Part shown: in pieces, positions 12,802 through 25,321 of the stretch | How positions within the stretch are numbered: the first letter of the stretch is position 1 | How the letters are laid out: each line of letters starts with the position of its first letter | Assembly: GCA_905250025.1 (NCBI GenBank) | Contig: CAJNOJ010000396.1 | Span: 1 to 64,000, forward strand | Reading direction: 5' to 3' | Length of the DNA: 64,000 nucleotides | Origin: Adineta ricciae | Lineage: Eukaryota; Rotifera; Eurotatoria; Adinetida; Adinetidae | Made by a program: the position numbers and the translations under genes | Notes under the pieces: model-generated | Told to the model about the DNA's origin: nothing | What the model saw: only the letters and a program-made list of their open reading frames with translations | The model's database searches: none

Positions 12802-15800
12802 ATGATTATTATTTTAACCGTTATTTTTCTTATCTTGAATGATAAATCACGAAGTAATTTCTTGACACATTAATGAATTCAGTACCAATTCACTGACGTC
12901 TTTTATTTTTCTAGTACAATTGATTTCAAGTCAGTTTGATGGAAGTACACTATTCGACATCGAGTTTGTAGTTAGCCGCCGATCGGATGCAATGTATCAC
13001 AATTGTTTTCTCATTCGAAATGTGAATCTCAAACGGATTGGTTCTGATGAATACGAAGGGAGTGATTATGTGCGTTTTTGTATTCGAACGCCTGACGAAC
13101 AGAGAGTCGCGAAAAAGGCAGCACAATGTTCTTCTATCACTGATCATAAGTTTACATTCGAAGCATTGCATAGATCAAGTATGGAAGAGTTTCTCTTCGA
13201 GGTTATATCTGGAAGTAGTTTTATTTTTCAGATAGAACTATTGAATGGTTATTGAATAAAAATATTCCACTTGATTTGATCGCTGTATACCAACGATACG
13301 TTCTTGATCGAACAGGTCAAAGAAACACATCTATGTCAGAAGATCAAGCGTTCATATGTGTTTGTGGTTCTGAAGAAACATTTGGACGATACTGTGAATA
13401 TAAATCACCAGAAAACAAATACGATCGTACCGATAAGTTCGAGAATTTGGTTCTCATGGTTTGCAAAAGACGTAAAAAAGTAGAGCCTGTAAATCGTCCG
13501 AAATCATGTTACTATCTACTTCCCTCATGCCTTGATAGTTTAAATAGAAAACGGTGTCTCGATTGGCGCGATATCTGTGATGGTGAAATCGACTGTGTCG
13601 GTGGTGAGGATGAGAATCAATGCATGAAGTTAGAAATGAACAGTTACGATTTTGCCTTCGAATTTCGTTGTCGAAATGGCTTATGTATTCCTCGAGCATT
13701 TCTCTTCGATGGACAATTCGATTGTTTAGACGGCAGTGATGAAAAATTGAAATTAGATCAACAACTATGTTACCAATCTCTGTCTATAGATTGCGAAGAT
13801 CATTTATGTACCCGAGATGAATTTTCCTGTGGAGATGGTCAATGTATACCATGGTTTGATCGCTTCAAGCCACAACAGTTATGTAGGAATAGAAATGACG
13901 CGTTTTTTATGTGTGAGCATAAAGTTGGGCTACAAACCTCGGCAACAACTGGCGATTGTGAATTTAGTGATGCTGATGATGAACATTTACCCTGTGCTGA
14001 TTTAATTCGTGACTACATTAGATTGAGCAAGGAGATTTTATATGGAGAGCTGTATGACATAAAACATGAACTATCGAGAAAATGTAAAACTACAGATCAA
14101 TTGATACCAAGTTACAAGCACTTGTATTTCTTTTCACCATTTGTCAACGCGTATTTAACTTATGAAACAATCCAAAAATTCATTCATTTAGCCAGTGATC
14201 CAGTTATGCGCTGGTATCCAGATGTATTTTGCATGGGAAATCAAACTGGTCAATGTGTAACAGCAAAGGATGCTTTCCGACACCGGTCTATTCCATTCGA
14301 TAATTTATTTAGAATAAAGTTAAAAGCGAACTCGTGTCAAGAATATCCACAGTATTTTTATCAATGCCCCAATTCAATTGAGTGTATTTCAAAATATCGA
14401 CTGTTGGATGGCTACGCAGACTGCCTCGATGGATCAGATGAAAATGTCAAAGTCAATGATGACATGTTTCTACACGATCGATATCAATGTAAAACTGTTC
14501 CAGGAAAGATCATGGTACATCTGATTGGTGAGTAGCATCATCTTGAAAAGATAGATTTGAAGGAGTTATGTTCGGAATTGCAGGTAATGGGCAGGCGGGC
14601 CGTGCTGATGGTTCAGATGAGAAGTACCAACGGATTAACTGGGGACTCACCCTATGCGAACAAGCAGATGATGTAGGTTGCCAATTACTTCGACAAGCCA
14701 ACGATAGGATTTTAACTAACAACGAATTAAGATTAAAATATCGATATCTTTGTGATTCTCTCTGGGATGCGCCGTATGGCATCGATGAAATGAATTGTTC
14801 ATTATCAGGATGGAAGTGTCCACCGAACTGGAGTCATTATGACCGAAATGACACACCATTATGGAACGGAAATTGTATTCCACCGCAGAGTATTTGTGAT
14901 GATAATTGGGACGCTGCCGATGGAAGTGATGAAATGTACTGTTCATTTGTAAGCAAAGCATTTCGATGGTCATGTCAAAACGTCACAACATGGAACTTGA
15001 TTGATATTAAGATGAAGCCACATTTACTTGCAGATGGAAAAGTTGATTGTTTAGGAGGTCAAGATGAACGAAATACGTTAACATGTCAGGATGAGTATCA
15101 AATCGGTGAACGCTTCCGTTGTTTAAATGGTACTTATATAAACCAACAATTGCTCTGTACGTATGCTTGAATTGCACCCGATAGAAGTTGTTGCTATTGC
15201 CACATTTAGGTGACGGAATTTCACACTGTTCGGCCGGCGAAGATGAATCCAGTGGATATTGACAGCATCCCGCGAATCTACTAACCAAACGCTATTGCAA
15301 ACCAGGAATATTTGATTGTGCATTATATCTAGGACCGAATGCTACTTTTCGCGATCCAGCCTGTTCAAAAGGAAGTATCCGCTGCGATGAAATTAAAGAA
15401 TGCCCTCGGTATGGCTCTGATGAACAAACATGTCATGCTCCAACAACTTCGACATATAAATATTCGAGTAACGTCAAGAAAAAAGTTGAAACTACGGAGA
15501 AACCCAATACCGATGATTTTGATTATACTATTGATGATCATTTTGTCTGGGCTTGTGATCGTGGAATACCAATCGAAGTAATAACATCCAGAACACTACG
15601 ATTTGTTTGTCTATGTTCATTAAGTTCTTACGGTAGCCATTGTCAATATCAATCTCACCGTGTAAGTATTATCTATATAATAGAAATGATCCTAAATCCA
15701 TCGGCAGAGAATTTCACCAGTATAAGAGTCGTAACGTCTCTTCAATATCAACATAAAATAATTGACCATATGAAACTATCATTCGATTGGACAACATTAC

Positions 15801-17330
15801 CGTTAAAAACAAAACAACGATTTCGTCGTCACTATTGGTCAAAATCTAGTTAAACTATACAGTGTACATCGTTGTCCAATAAAATATCCATTTGTACCAA
15901 CTTTTCGTCTCGTTGTCATACTAAATCCAAAACGTTCGAAATCATGTTCGAATTCAATGATAAATTCGTGTGGAATTCACAGTCAAAACTGTCGCATCAT
16001 TGACAGTGCAACGTTTTATAATAGAATCGATCAATATAAAGATTTTCTGTATATTTGTCCGATTAATCGGTATGGCCATTCGTGCTCTTTTCTTCATTCT
16101 TCATATCTTTCGTCAAGCGAATCATGTTTAAATAATGGAATTAGGTATTTCGTGTCAGTAGATGATTATGACGATGCTTTTATAGATTATATTTGCTGGT
16201 GTCCGACGAACTTTTTCGGAAACAGATGAATTGAATCGAATAAGTCGAAAAGAACTAATGGGCATGTCGCTTTTTCTATTTGTAATAGGTGTGAATTTAA
16301 AACAAGACCGATGCGAACATTCTCACCCTCTTCTTCAGCAATAGCAATGATGTTGCATATCAACTATCGAAATATGTATTCAAATGAATTAGTTATCTTC
16401 GATCAATACGTTGTGGCTATGCTCAATGCAACAATTAGTTCGCCATATCATTATGGGGATCATTTAAATGTAGGCAAAGACCTTGCCTTCTTGCATGTTT
16501 ATGCATCAGGCATGTCGAAATTCTGACGTTCGGTGTGTTTATGTGATTTCAAGCATCGGTCAGCATGTCAACAATGTTCTTATGGTTCGTTATGTCAATA
16601 CAGAACAGCGCAATTTGGCTATTCACTAGAAACTCTATTAGCATCAAACGATCAGACGGACGAGAGTGAGTCACTAGCAAACATTTCATCAACATCGGCA
16701 AGAATCTATCTAATTTTATCGATTCTCATGTTTTCTATTGGTTTACTAAGTAATCTATCTTCAATAATACCTCTCTTACATTCAACACTTCTTCGTACAT
16801 TTCTTGTTTACATTCTCATATTTACGTGTATTGTCAATCAAATAACGCTGCTTAGTCTTGTTGTACAAATAATTTATGTCCGTTTGAATAATTCATCTAA
16901 AGGTCAGTCATATTTTATGTAAATCAGCATCCTATACGATTAATGCGTTTACATTTATAAGTAAATGGTCAACAGCATACATTAATATTCTCCGCCTTCG
17001 ACAATCCAAGCAAGTGCTAACTAATGCTGTTCGACGTCCTAACATCAAACGAAAAGTATTCATATCTTCCTTTGTCTCTCAGCACAATTTCTCTGTTTTA
17101 TATAGATATTTTTATACATGATGTTTATGATTGTTGTATCAGCGAGGACAATGTCCGATATCTTGTTTCATCGACTATTGATCCATAATATAGATGTCGG
17201 TGTGAAATCATTCCAATGCATATCTGAACCGTACGGCTTGTAGGACACATTCGCTACGACGTCAATGGCATAACATTCTTTTTTCCCACTCTTCATTTAC
17301 CCATCATCGATTTACAGACAAGCCTTTCAG
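12802..17330 (+). pseudogene. LDLa/EGF/7TM receptor, decaying paralogue
   Basis: Exons 12802-12853 (signal peptide MIIILTVIFLILN), 12915-13178, 13232-14527, 14584-15156 and 15210 onward join in phase. They encode repeated LDL-receptor class A modules (for example CLDWRDICDGEIDCVGGEDE, CIPRAFLFDGQFDC, LDGYADCLDGSDE) and EGF-like segments (CVCGSEETFGRYCEY). Lesions follow: TGA at 15260-15262, a one-base frame change near 15830-15850, an intron near 16227 whose donor appears to be AT instead of GT, TGA at 16524-16526, and several stops after 16922 inside the 7TM part. The family joins a large ligand-binding ectodomain to a 7TM receptor. The first 2.4 kb looks almost intact, so a truncated secreted product is conceivable. 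It lies head to head with the fragment at 11221-12531. Confidence 0.8.
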
Positions 17331-18507
17331 AAATCACCTATTGTGTGGTGAACTAAAACACATTCATCTTAGTTAGCAAACCTTATTGGCACGCGCTTAT
17401 ATTGAAAGTTTGAGTCAAGCTTTGCGTGTGAGTGAGTGCATCTTTATATTTAAATAATTAATTGTAATAAATACTACTGTTCAATAGTGATTATGTATAA
17501 GCAAAACCTATAAAATGACAGTCTTTTGATTTTGAAAAAGCGAATCGAATACGTTTCGTTAGCGATTCACTTTCGATGCTATTGCACGTCCAAAATCGAC
17601 ATCAATGTTAGATAGAAGATTCAGTGTACGCTGAATGACATTTTTGTCAGTACATTGTGATAAACTTCGGGCAATATTGTTGATCAAATGCGCACGACCT
17701 TGGTTGTCCAACACATGCTACAAACAGAAAATAACTCCATATTTTCGTAGAATATAGAACGAATCAAAGTCGTACTCGATAGAAGTTACGTGGTTGGTAA
17801 AAATCATCTTCAAAGGGCATATTTCCAGGCCCAGCATGAGCATTGTGTTTAGCCACTGCTTGTTCATTATTAAGACTATCAGGGTGTACTGTAAAGTCAT
17901 CTATAATATTTGAATGAAATTAGTATGCTGAGATTTACCTTTTCGAAAATTAGGATTTGTTTCTGGATTATTGATAGGAATGAGTCGGCTGTTTGGGCCG
18001 AGTCGACGTTGCTGCGCATCGATGTAGGCAGATATACGCATCTAAAAAAAGAGTTATCTGATTGCCTGTGCTATGCAGCATATCTGGAGTGTAATACTCG
18101 CAATATTTGATCAGACGATACATCGATACCAGGTGGTAAATTCGCAGGAGTGAAAGCGGCCTGTTCAATTTGAGAAACATGATTGGTTGGATTTTCGTTT
18201 AGTATCAATTTGCCCACTCGATGAAGAGGATATAATTTATGCGAGAATATTTTCGTCATATCAAATGCATTGAATGGACACAATTTCGCCTGCTCATCAG
18301 TCATTACCTTGGTGATCAAGATAACGTAGTTGTGTGTAATGAATGTAATACTGCCTTACTTGAATGTAAAGTGTCCAACTGGGATAATTCTTTGCAGCAA
18401 TTGCATCGGATAAATCGGTCTCCGACAAAGTTGGATGTTCGCCTGGCATCAATTTCACTTTTTTAGTACCTCCACTTCGGATGTACTGATCGCAGTATGA
18501 CAAGAGT

Positions 18508-19579
18508 TAGTGATGGGATCGGTTCGATTTGGCATTTTCAAAATTCGGTCCTAGTCGGTCCGGTTCAGAGATAAAGTTTTTCGATTCGATTCGGTTCGGT
18601 TTGAATTTAAATTATTCCTAGTGAACCGAACACAATTTTTCTTAGCGTTAATTAATAAGAGCTGCACAGAAATATATAGTCAGAATAAAAAGATGTCGTC
18701 CGAAGTAGAAACAGTGAAATTCATCTAATTGGAATGTCTCATAATTAAATTACACACAATATAAAAGTAGAAAATTAACAATATTGTTTTGTGTTTTGTT
18801 TACACATATTTAACAGTTGAGATACATGATTGTTGTTATTTTCTATCTACTCCTTTGTAAAGATTTCCCTTAGTGTAAAATTCTGAAAAATTCTAATTGG
18901 CTAGATGTCGAATTACTTACTTAGATCAAGTAAATTATATTTATCACAATCGGTAGAGAAAATAAAAAAAGAATTATTTTTCAATGGATCAGTTAGAGTT
19001 CCTTATCGCATAGAATTTTATAATCTCCTTCCATATAAGAAGTTCGCGAAGACTTCTAACGTTGTCGATGTTGCAAAATTTTATAAGGAACTGCTAGTGT
19101 GTCCGATGAGTTTATATAATTTCAATGTCTAAATTTTGTGTTCCGTTCAAACTTTTTCCAGGTGATTATAAACCTAGTTTGGAACTAGGGGTCTACAAAG
19201 TTCAGTTCAAGTTCAGAACCGCTTATTTTCCAACAGTTCAGTTCATTCAAAAGAACTGTTTCAACAGTTCAGTCCGTCCACAATCAACGATTTTGCAGTT
19301 CTAAAGTTCATTTGAGTCGGTTCTCGAACTTGAACTTGTGCACCTCTATTTGGAACTCTTAACAACTGTTAACCCCTCAGCTTAATTATTTTTAAACTTG
19401 GCTATGAAAAAGATACAACTAATTCGTAAAGAAACGTTTAAATAGCTTTTAAAGTATGACTACTTTTGACAAGGCTCTTCTAATCGAAGGTTTTGAAGAA
19501 AACCTCTAGTATTTGGAGTGTGAATAATATATTTCGGCTCGGTTCGATTTTGCAAAAACATGAACCGATCCCATCGCTG
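18508..19579. mobile_element. hAT-like non-autonomous element in catalase
   Basis: Ends are TAGTGATGGGATCGGTTC (18508) and, read inward from the other side, CAGCGATGGGATCGGTTC: 16 of 18 bases match. The flanking 8 bp are ACAAGAGT (18500-18507) and ACAAGAAT (19580-19587), a 7/8 target duplication. The TAG/CAG start, the 8-bp duplication and the GGTTCGGTT-rich subterminal repeats are hallmarks of hAT elements. There is no transposase; the only frame inside (18905-19132, 75 codons) is unrecognised. It interrupts the catalase pseudogene and itself contains a second element at 19186-19348. Confidence 0.85.
19186..19348. mobile_element. Nested hAT-like MITE, 163 bp
   Basis: Flanked by a perfect 8-bp duplication TTTGGAAC (19178-19185 and 19349-19356). 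Ends are TAGGGGTCTACAAAGTTCAG and, inward from the right, TAGAGGTGCACAAGTTCAAG. The interior is a series of GTTCAGTTC / GAACTGAAC motifs able to fold back. It inserted into the larger element after that element had inserted in catalase or elsewhere, giving a relative order of events. Confidence 0.85.
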
Positions 19580-20346
19580 ACAAGAATTATGATCAATGTT
19601 TTCAATGCAGAGCAATAGTGTTTCACTCGATAGTTACTCGAAAATGAAATTTGACCCAGACATATTCGTTCTTACTGTTGATCATTTTGAATATATGTGC
19701 ACCTTAATCGTTTATAAATCGAAAGCTGTCGGGCACACCACGATCAGAATTAATCATAATGATCTAGATCGATGAATGTCGAAAAAAGAGAAGAAATCAT
19801 AAAAGATAATTATACGTGCTTGATGCACAGTTTCAATATGATTAGCGACGAAATTCCAGTACACATTGGGATCTTTCATATTTGTTTGTGGATTGCGTTT
19901 CAGCGCACGAGCCAATTCGGGAAACTTAAAGTAATCAAATGAAATATATCCGACAAGAACGACAACAACAAATTCGTACTAGAATCGGATTTCGAATGAA
20001 GAACCCAGGCGAACTGGTAGTAACTAAATCCCAAATACCTGTCATAGATAACATAATGATGGTTTGATTTAAATGTATGAAATAGGTATACCTTCATTAG
20101 TATACATCTTCGCTGTGAAACCGCGTGCTTCGCGAATTGTGTCAACAGGACCGCTACTATCGGCTAGAAAGGAAACAGATCGACTTCTGACCCTTCGATC
20201 AATAAAACTGATGTCATCTTCTTACGACCGAGTGCTAGATTAAAACGAAATGTCAAATTGACCTACATCTTTTCTCGAACAATACAGTTATACGCAATGA
20301 ACCCTTTGGAATGTACAGCTCGATCAGGAGCATTCTGACGACTCAT

Positions 20347-21084
20347 TTATGTAGATTCGTGTTGAAAAATGGATGAAATTCGTCAAATAGTATCTTCCCT
20401 GTGTCTGCCAATGTTAAACCAACGAAACAACAGATAATCTAGAATAGATATGAAGGAGAAATATTAGTTACATTCAATTATTATTGGTGTTCTCCTGAAT
20501 GTTTCTTGATTAAATACAACTAAGTTGATGTGTATACGCCTATTCATCTGTAGTACTTATAGATTAATACCAATATCGATTTCATTTCATTCCTAATGTA
20601 CTTACCAATGAGGACCAATGTCTCGTTGAAAGCGATGAATTTGTTAAGGAAATAATTTCATAGTATTTTATTCAAATTTTTGCTGAAAAACATGTACAAG
20701 TGAGGATATCAATCCAGAAGTATAAATATGTAACTGACTTCGAAGAGATATACATAGAATGGGAAGACCTTCAATACATGCATTCAGGTATAACAAACAC
20801 AAATATTGATGTTTATACATTTCATGGACGTCTCAACTATACCATTTATTATCACATGTGTCGCTAAGAAAGAAACAGAATGTTTATTTCGCGTGGGTAA
20901 GACTCAATGGTTCGTAACGATGTTTTTTATTTGAGAATATTTTGGTTATATATCGTTACAACGATGTGAATTAGTAGAAATGAATTTCTTCCATATGATT
21001 AACGATTGTATTATATCATAATCAGAGTATCGAGAAAAGTTTGGTCGGTAAAATAATAAAAGTTTGTTTGCAGTAGGTATGAAA
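20347..21084. other. Spacer between two minus-strand genes
   Basis: No gene recognised. It lies upstream of the catalase relic and downstream of the serine hydrolase, so it should hold the catalase promoter and the hydrolase 3' end. Confidence 0.4.
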
Positions 21085-22467
21085 TCAGTTTTCTTTCTTA
21101 AGAATACTTTTGATTGGTTCAAAAAATCGCATACTTCGTGGGTCAACCGCCAACACACTGCTGTTCAGTTGATTGCATATATGAGCAAAGGCTAAATGAT
21201 ACGAAGGAGACGCAAATGCAAGACTACCACCCATACCTAACAACAAAAGATGAAGTATTTCAAATCGGATTGCATTATTGTCTCACCTTTATGACCAAAT
21301 GCATCTTCGCTCAATACATTGAACATATTGTCATACAGTTGAAATCCTCCTCTTGCAAAAGTTGATGCTAAACCAAACATAATTTGATCGACTTCATTTT
21401 CAGGTGTAACATTTTCAGTAGCCAGTGCTAATACTTTCTTGCTTAGAAGACATTTTTTCTTTTGACCGTTCTCATCAATATCATCGATAAGCGAAGCATA
21501 GATTCGCGCCATAGTATGAGCATTCGCAATACCATTAACAGCGGGCAAAGCTGCACGATGTAGTCGAGGATCATTGAAAAAATAAGCCTCACTATTGGCT
21601 GATTGCATAGGGAAAGCACCACTGCACGTAATAGTTCTCGCTACTATCGGTTCCATCGGAGGAAAATTAGCAGCAGGTATATTACTCTTAAAGAAGAATA
21701 AGCAATAAGGTATTTATTGATAATTACTGCTCAACATTCTGATTTTCCTACCTCTTTTTCAAGGAGAGGAGCGACGCGTGCTTCAACTTGGTCATCAGGT
21801 ATTCCCACGTAGAATTCAGAATCTAATTCGTCACGAACAAATTGACTATAGGAACGATGCTGTGGATCGACGCGTTGAATCAATTCACCAACTAAAAATC
21901 CAACCGTGTAAGCATGATAACCGTGACCTGATCCAGGCTTCCAGTAAGGTTTCTGAGCAGCTAATAAAGAAGTCATTTTGTTCCAATCATACACATCAGC
22001 TGGCGTAAGATCCTGATCAACGCATGGTATTCCAGCGCGATGAGCAAGAAGATCGCTTACCGGTATATCCTTCAATGATATATGCGACAACAAAACCATC
22101 ATCAATATAGAATACATACTTGCTTCCCATTAGCACCGAATTCGGGCCAATATTGAGCAACAGGTGTCTGATAATCAAGCCATCCTTTTTCGACGCATAG
22201 TGCAACAGCTGCAGCTGCAATTCCTTTGGACGTTGAGAAAACAAGTTGTAGCGTATCAGGTGTGTATGGTTTTTGCTTGGTTTTTGCGTCTTTCCAGCCA
22301 CCCGCCAGATTCACAACACATTCCCCTCGATAATAAATACATAAGCTTGCTCCGACATCGAGACCTTCATTTAAATTTTGTTCAAAAACTGCACGTATAC
22401 TCTCCCATCCCGCAGCTACATGGCCAAATACATTGCTGTTATTGTTTGACTCTACGGACATTATCAA
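21085..22467 (-). CDS. Beta-lactamase-fold serine hydrolase (EstB-like)
   Basis: Exons (plus coordinates) 22120-22467, 21752-22069, 21287-21686 and 21085-21236 join in phase to give 405 residues. The fold of class C beta-lactamases and related esterases is indicated by the nucleophile motif STSK in LVFSTSKGIAAAAVALCVE, the Tyr motif in GHGYHAYTVGFLVGELI, and the C-terminal GHKG-GMGGS-LAFA box that replaces the KTG motif. These are the features of EstB/LACTB-type proteins, which hydrolyse esters or amides. A true antibiotic-resistance role is not implied. The family is chiefly bacterial, with metazoan branches such as LACT proteins, so origin needs a tree. There is no signal peptide, and all frames and splice sites are intact, in contrast to the neighbouring catalase. 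Confidence 0.9.
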
Positions 22468-25321
22468 ATATTAATATGCGTAATAGCGCACGTTTTCTTC
22501 TCACACGTTCTTTTGCGACAAACACAGAGTATAAACGGACAACTTTTTTTTCTCGTTCTCATATTGGGGGCAACGATACGATACACAATCTTTTTGAAGG
22601 ATTGTCTTTGACGATGCAGGCAAGACCAAAGCTTGCTCTTTCAATTTTTATCTCAGCTTGATGACTCATAAAATGTAATATTCCACTTGATTGGCGTTTT
22701 TGTTCACGAACACAGCTATAATGCTAAAGAATTATTTCAATCACACATCGCGTCACTGAAAAGTTAAGAAATTTTTCGTTTTGCTAATACTTTCAAGAAT
22801 GATGAATCATTTGACTAATCGCAGAACGAAATAAGAAAGAAAATTTTATATTTCACACTGTATCATACCAGCGATGATACCCATCAGCAGTTCAGATATA
22901 TCCACAGTTTTAGTTGATTCATGTCAGTTTACTAACGTTTAGCGAGTATGAGGGTAAATGGAAAATGCGAACAACGTTTAATTTTTTCTTCATTGATTAT
23001 TTTTCCATCTGTGCACCAATTTAGTAAAACGTTCTCTATTAACTTGGTACCGTTTAAATTGCATACTGTAGCGGAGTCCAAAACACAGTCAGCTCGACTT
23101 TTAGTGTTATTTCCACCTTCATAAATGCTTTTTTTCTAAATAATTTTTCAATTCTCCAAAGAAGGTGTACATTTAATATATGAATGAACGAAAGACTTCT
23201 ATTTATTTCCTTCATTCAACTAAGTACTTGCCTTGTATTTTATTCGAATCTCAATCTTGCTAAGATGCCGTTAAATTTCTATTTAGGCGTCTATAAATAC
23301 CTTATGTGTTTTGTTTTCTACCCTTATGAACGGTCTTATAGTCTCCCTCAAATGCTCATCTCACATCTAAATCGACAAAAACAATCAACATGAACATAGA
23401 ATTATAGAAAGCTCAGCTACTTCCAGAATCTTTTATATATAACAATATACCAGCAAGAGAGAAAATCATATTAATCTCGATGAGACAAAACAAACAAAAG
23501 GTAATTTTCATCGACATAGTGTACACTAGCGTCTTGGATGTTCTTTTATTAAAAGAATACAAAAAGGCCGTTAGTACTAAAGTGTGATATAAGATGGAGT
23601 TCGACTGGAATAGTTTTATTCGCAAATACCAATCATTTGGAAGGAAAAAAATGAGACACTATTTGATTTATTATTTAGCAACGAATCTCATCAGCAGATA
23701 TGCAGAATAGATCCGCGTGCAGTCGTGTGGAAAAAATGTTGCAGAGTGATTACCACCGCCCGGATAACTTTTGAAAAATGTTTCACCATCGCGTGATTTG
23801 AGACATGACTTTTAGTAAAAGAAAACTTTGGCGACGTAGGGCAAATTTTTATCTGATTGACAGCTTCTACATTTCTGCTTATACCATTGTTTTCTATGAA
23901 GTAAGGGAATGTGCTGACATTCATGTGTTGTTTTGTTGATCTTTGAAAAAAAAAAGGAAATACGGAGCTTTAGCTCATATTGTTAACTAATTTACACGGA
24001 ATAATGAAAGACAATTTCAATTGAGAAACATTTACTTTCACCTTAATTTGTCTTCAAACGATAATTAAATACGACAAAATCGTACGTATACCTATCCCAA
24101 TCAAATATTTCAGTACAAAAAGTATTTTCATGTTGTTTTCTCTCTTTTGTCATTTAGCACAGAAAATAATATTTCATTGCTTATTGATGAAATATAATTA
24201 ATTTCTGAGTCATTAATCAACAAAATATGTTGACATACGCCTTTCGAAAAGTTCGAAGAAATTTTATCATCGAACAGATCTTTTTGAAGATTTACTTCCA
24301 ATATAAATCAATGTGTGATATTTCATTCGTAAAAGACAATTTTATCAGTCATATTTATCTTTGTTCATCCAATATCATGAGAAAATATCAAATAAAACAA
24401 GCGAATAATCTTCATTTCTTGTTCCATTGTTATTTTCTATCTGACATTATCATTTTACCTCATTTACAATAATATATTTTTTATTTTAAAAATTTACATT
24501 ACAAGACGATAAGAATATTCACAAGTTTTATGTGAAAATCTCAGAATTTAAATGAATAAAATCTGTTCATATGTCATGTGAAATGATTTATGATAAGATT
24601 CTCTTTTTATACAATTAATTCAAAATGGAATATTTAAATATAAATGTCATTTAATAATTCATCAGAAAAATCATTATATTTAAACAAACCGTTGATCACA
24701 ATTCGAAATTAATCTCATCTATCGACAAGTTCATCGCTTTTATATTGATTTCAAATTCAAATCAGATAAACAAATTCAACATCTTCTTCTCAACTTTACA
24801 CTGAAAACGTTCTGATCTTATTGGAAAGGTTTCCACTAAATCGAAATTCATCGACTAATCAATTCTAAGATCTCTTGATGAATATGGAATAACATTTATT
24901 TTTACAAATTATTTCAAATCGAATTCATCCTCTTAAGACCATTTTCCAATTTCAATTCTTAACCAAACTATTATAACGAAATGAAGTAATCTAAGTTTCA
25001 AGTGTTTTCTTTCAAAAAAGATTCAAAGACTAAAAATAATGTTGAAATCGAATTATTCATTAAGCTTCGTTTCATCTGGCCTAGCAAACACAAGTCTATT
25101 TCGAAAGATTAGGTCGAACGTATAAATTTTAAAGTCGACCAATTACAATGAGTGAAAAACTTCTCACATCAAGGATTTATTTTATTCATCCTTTCTTCTC
25201 TCTTACTGTTCTGCATTTTAACCATTTTTTTAATTCCCATTCGTTTTTTTTCTACAACAAAAGTTTAAAACAAACTAGTAAAATGTTTTTATTCTTTTTC
25301 TTCCGACATTCACATTTCGCG
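22468..25321. other. AT-rich spacer
   Basis: No supported gene; short frames here are antisense to the hydrolase or random. The last 300 bases (about 25020-25321) resemble 32890-33157, the 5' flank of a second NHL-type locus, and so are probably the promoter/5' UTR of the NHL gene that starts at 25322. Confidence 0.5.

Larger units (their letters stand above)
17559..20346 (-). pseudogene. Catalase pseudogene split by a hAT-like insertion
   Basis: Minus-strand exons spell a haem catalase from near the start to the C-terminus. Recognisable pieces are APDRAVHSKG (20.3 kb), SSGPVDTIREARGF, GIWDLVTTSSPGFFIRNP, ALKRNPQTNMKDP, DRGVPDSFRFIND, YPSWTLYIQVMTDEQA, HRVGKLILNENP, YIDAQQRRLGPN (containing the haem-ligand Tyr region) and VLDNQGRAHLINNIARS. 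The gene ends at TAA, 17559-17561. Small introns separate them. Lesions: TAA replaces the Tyr of the NGYG-like motif near 19710; the N-terminal haem-pocket part (about 20.16-20.30 kb) has frame changes; a 1.07-kb element sits at 18508-19579, probably in an intron. The C-terminal exons downstream of the insertion are still clean, so inactivation seems recent. Catalase breaks down hydrogen peroxide. Confidence 0.88.

Noticed and set aside
22164..22661. 165-codon plus-strand frame
   Set aside because: Lies antisense to exon 1 of the serine hydrolase, whose minus frame has clear catalytic motifs.
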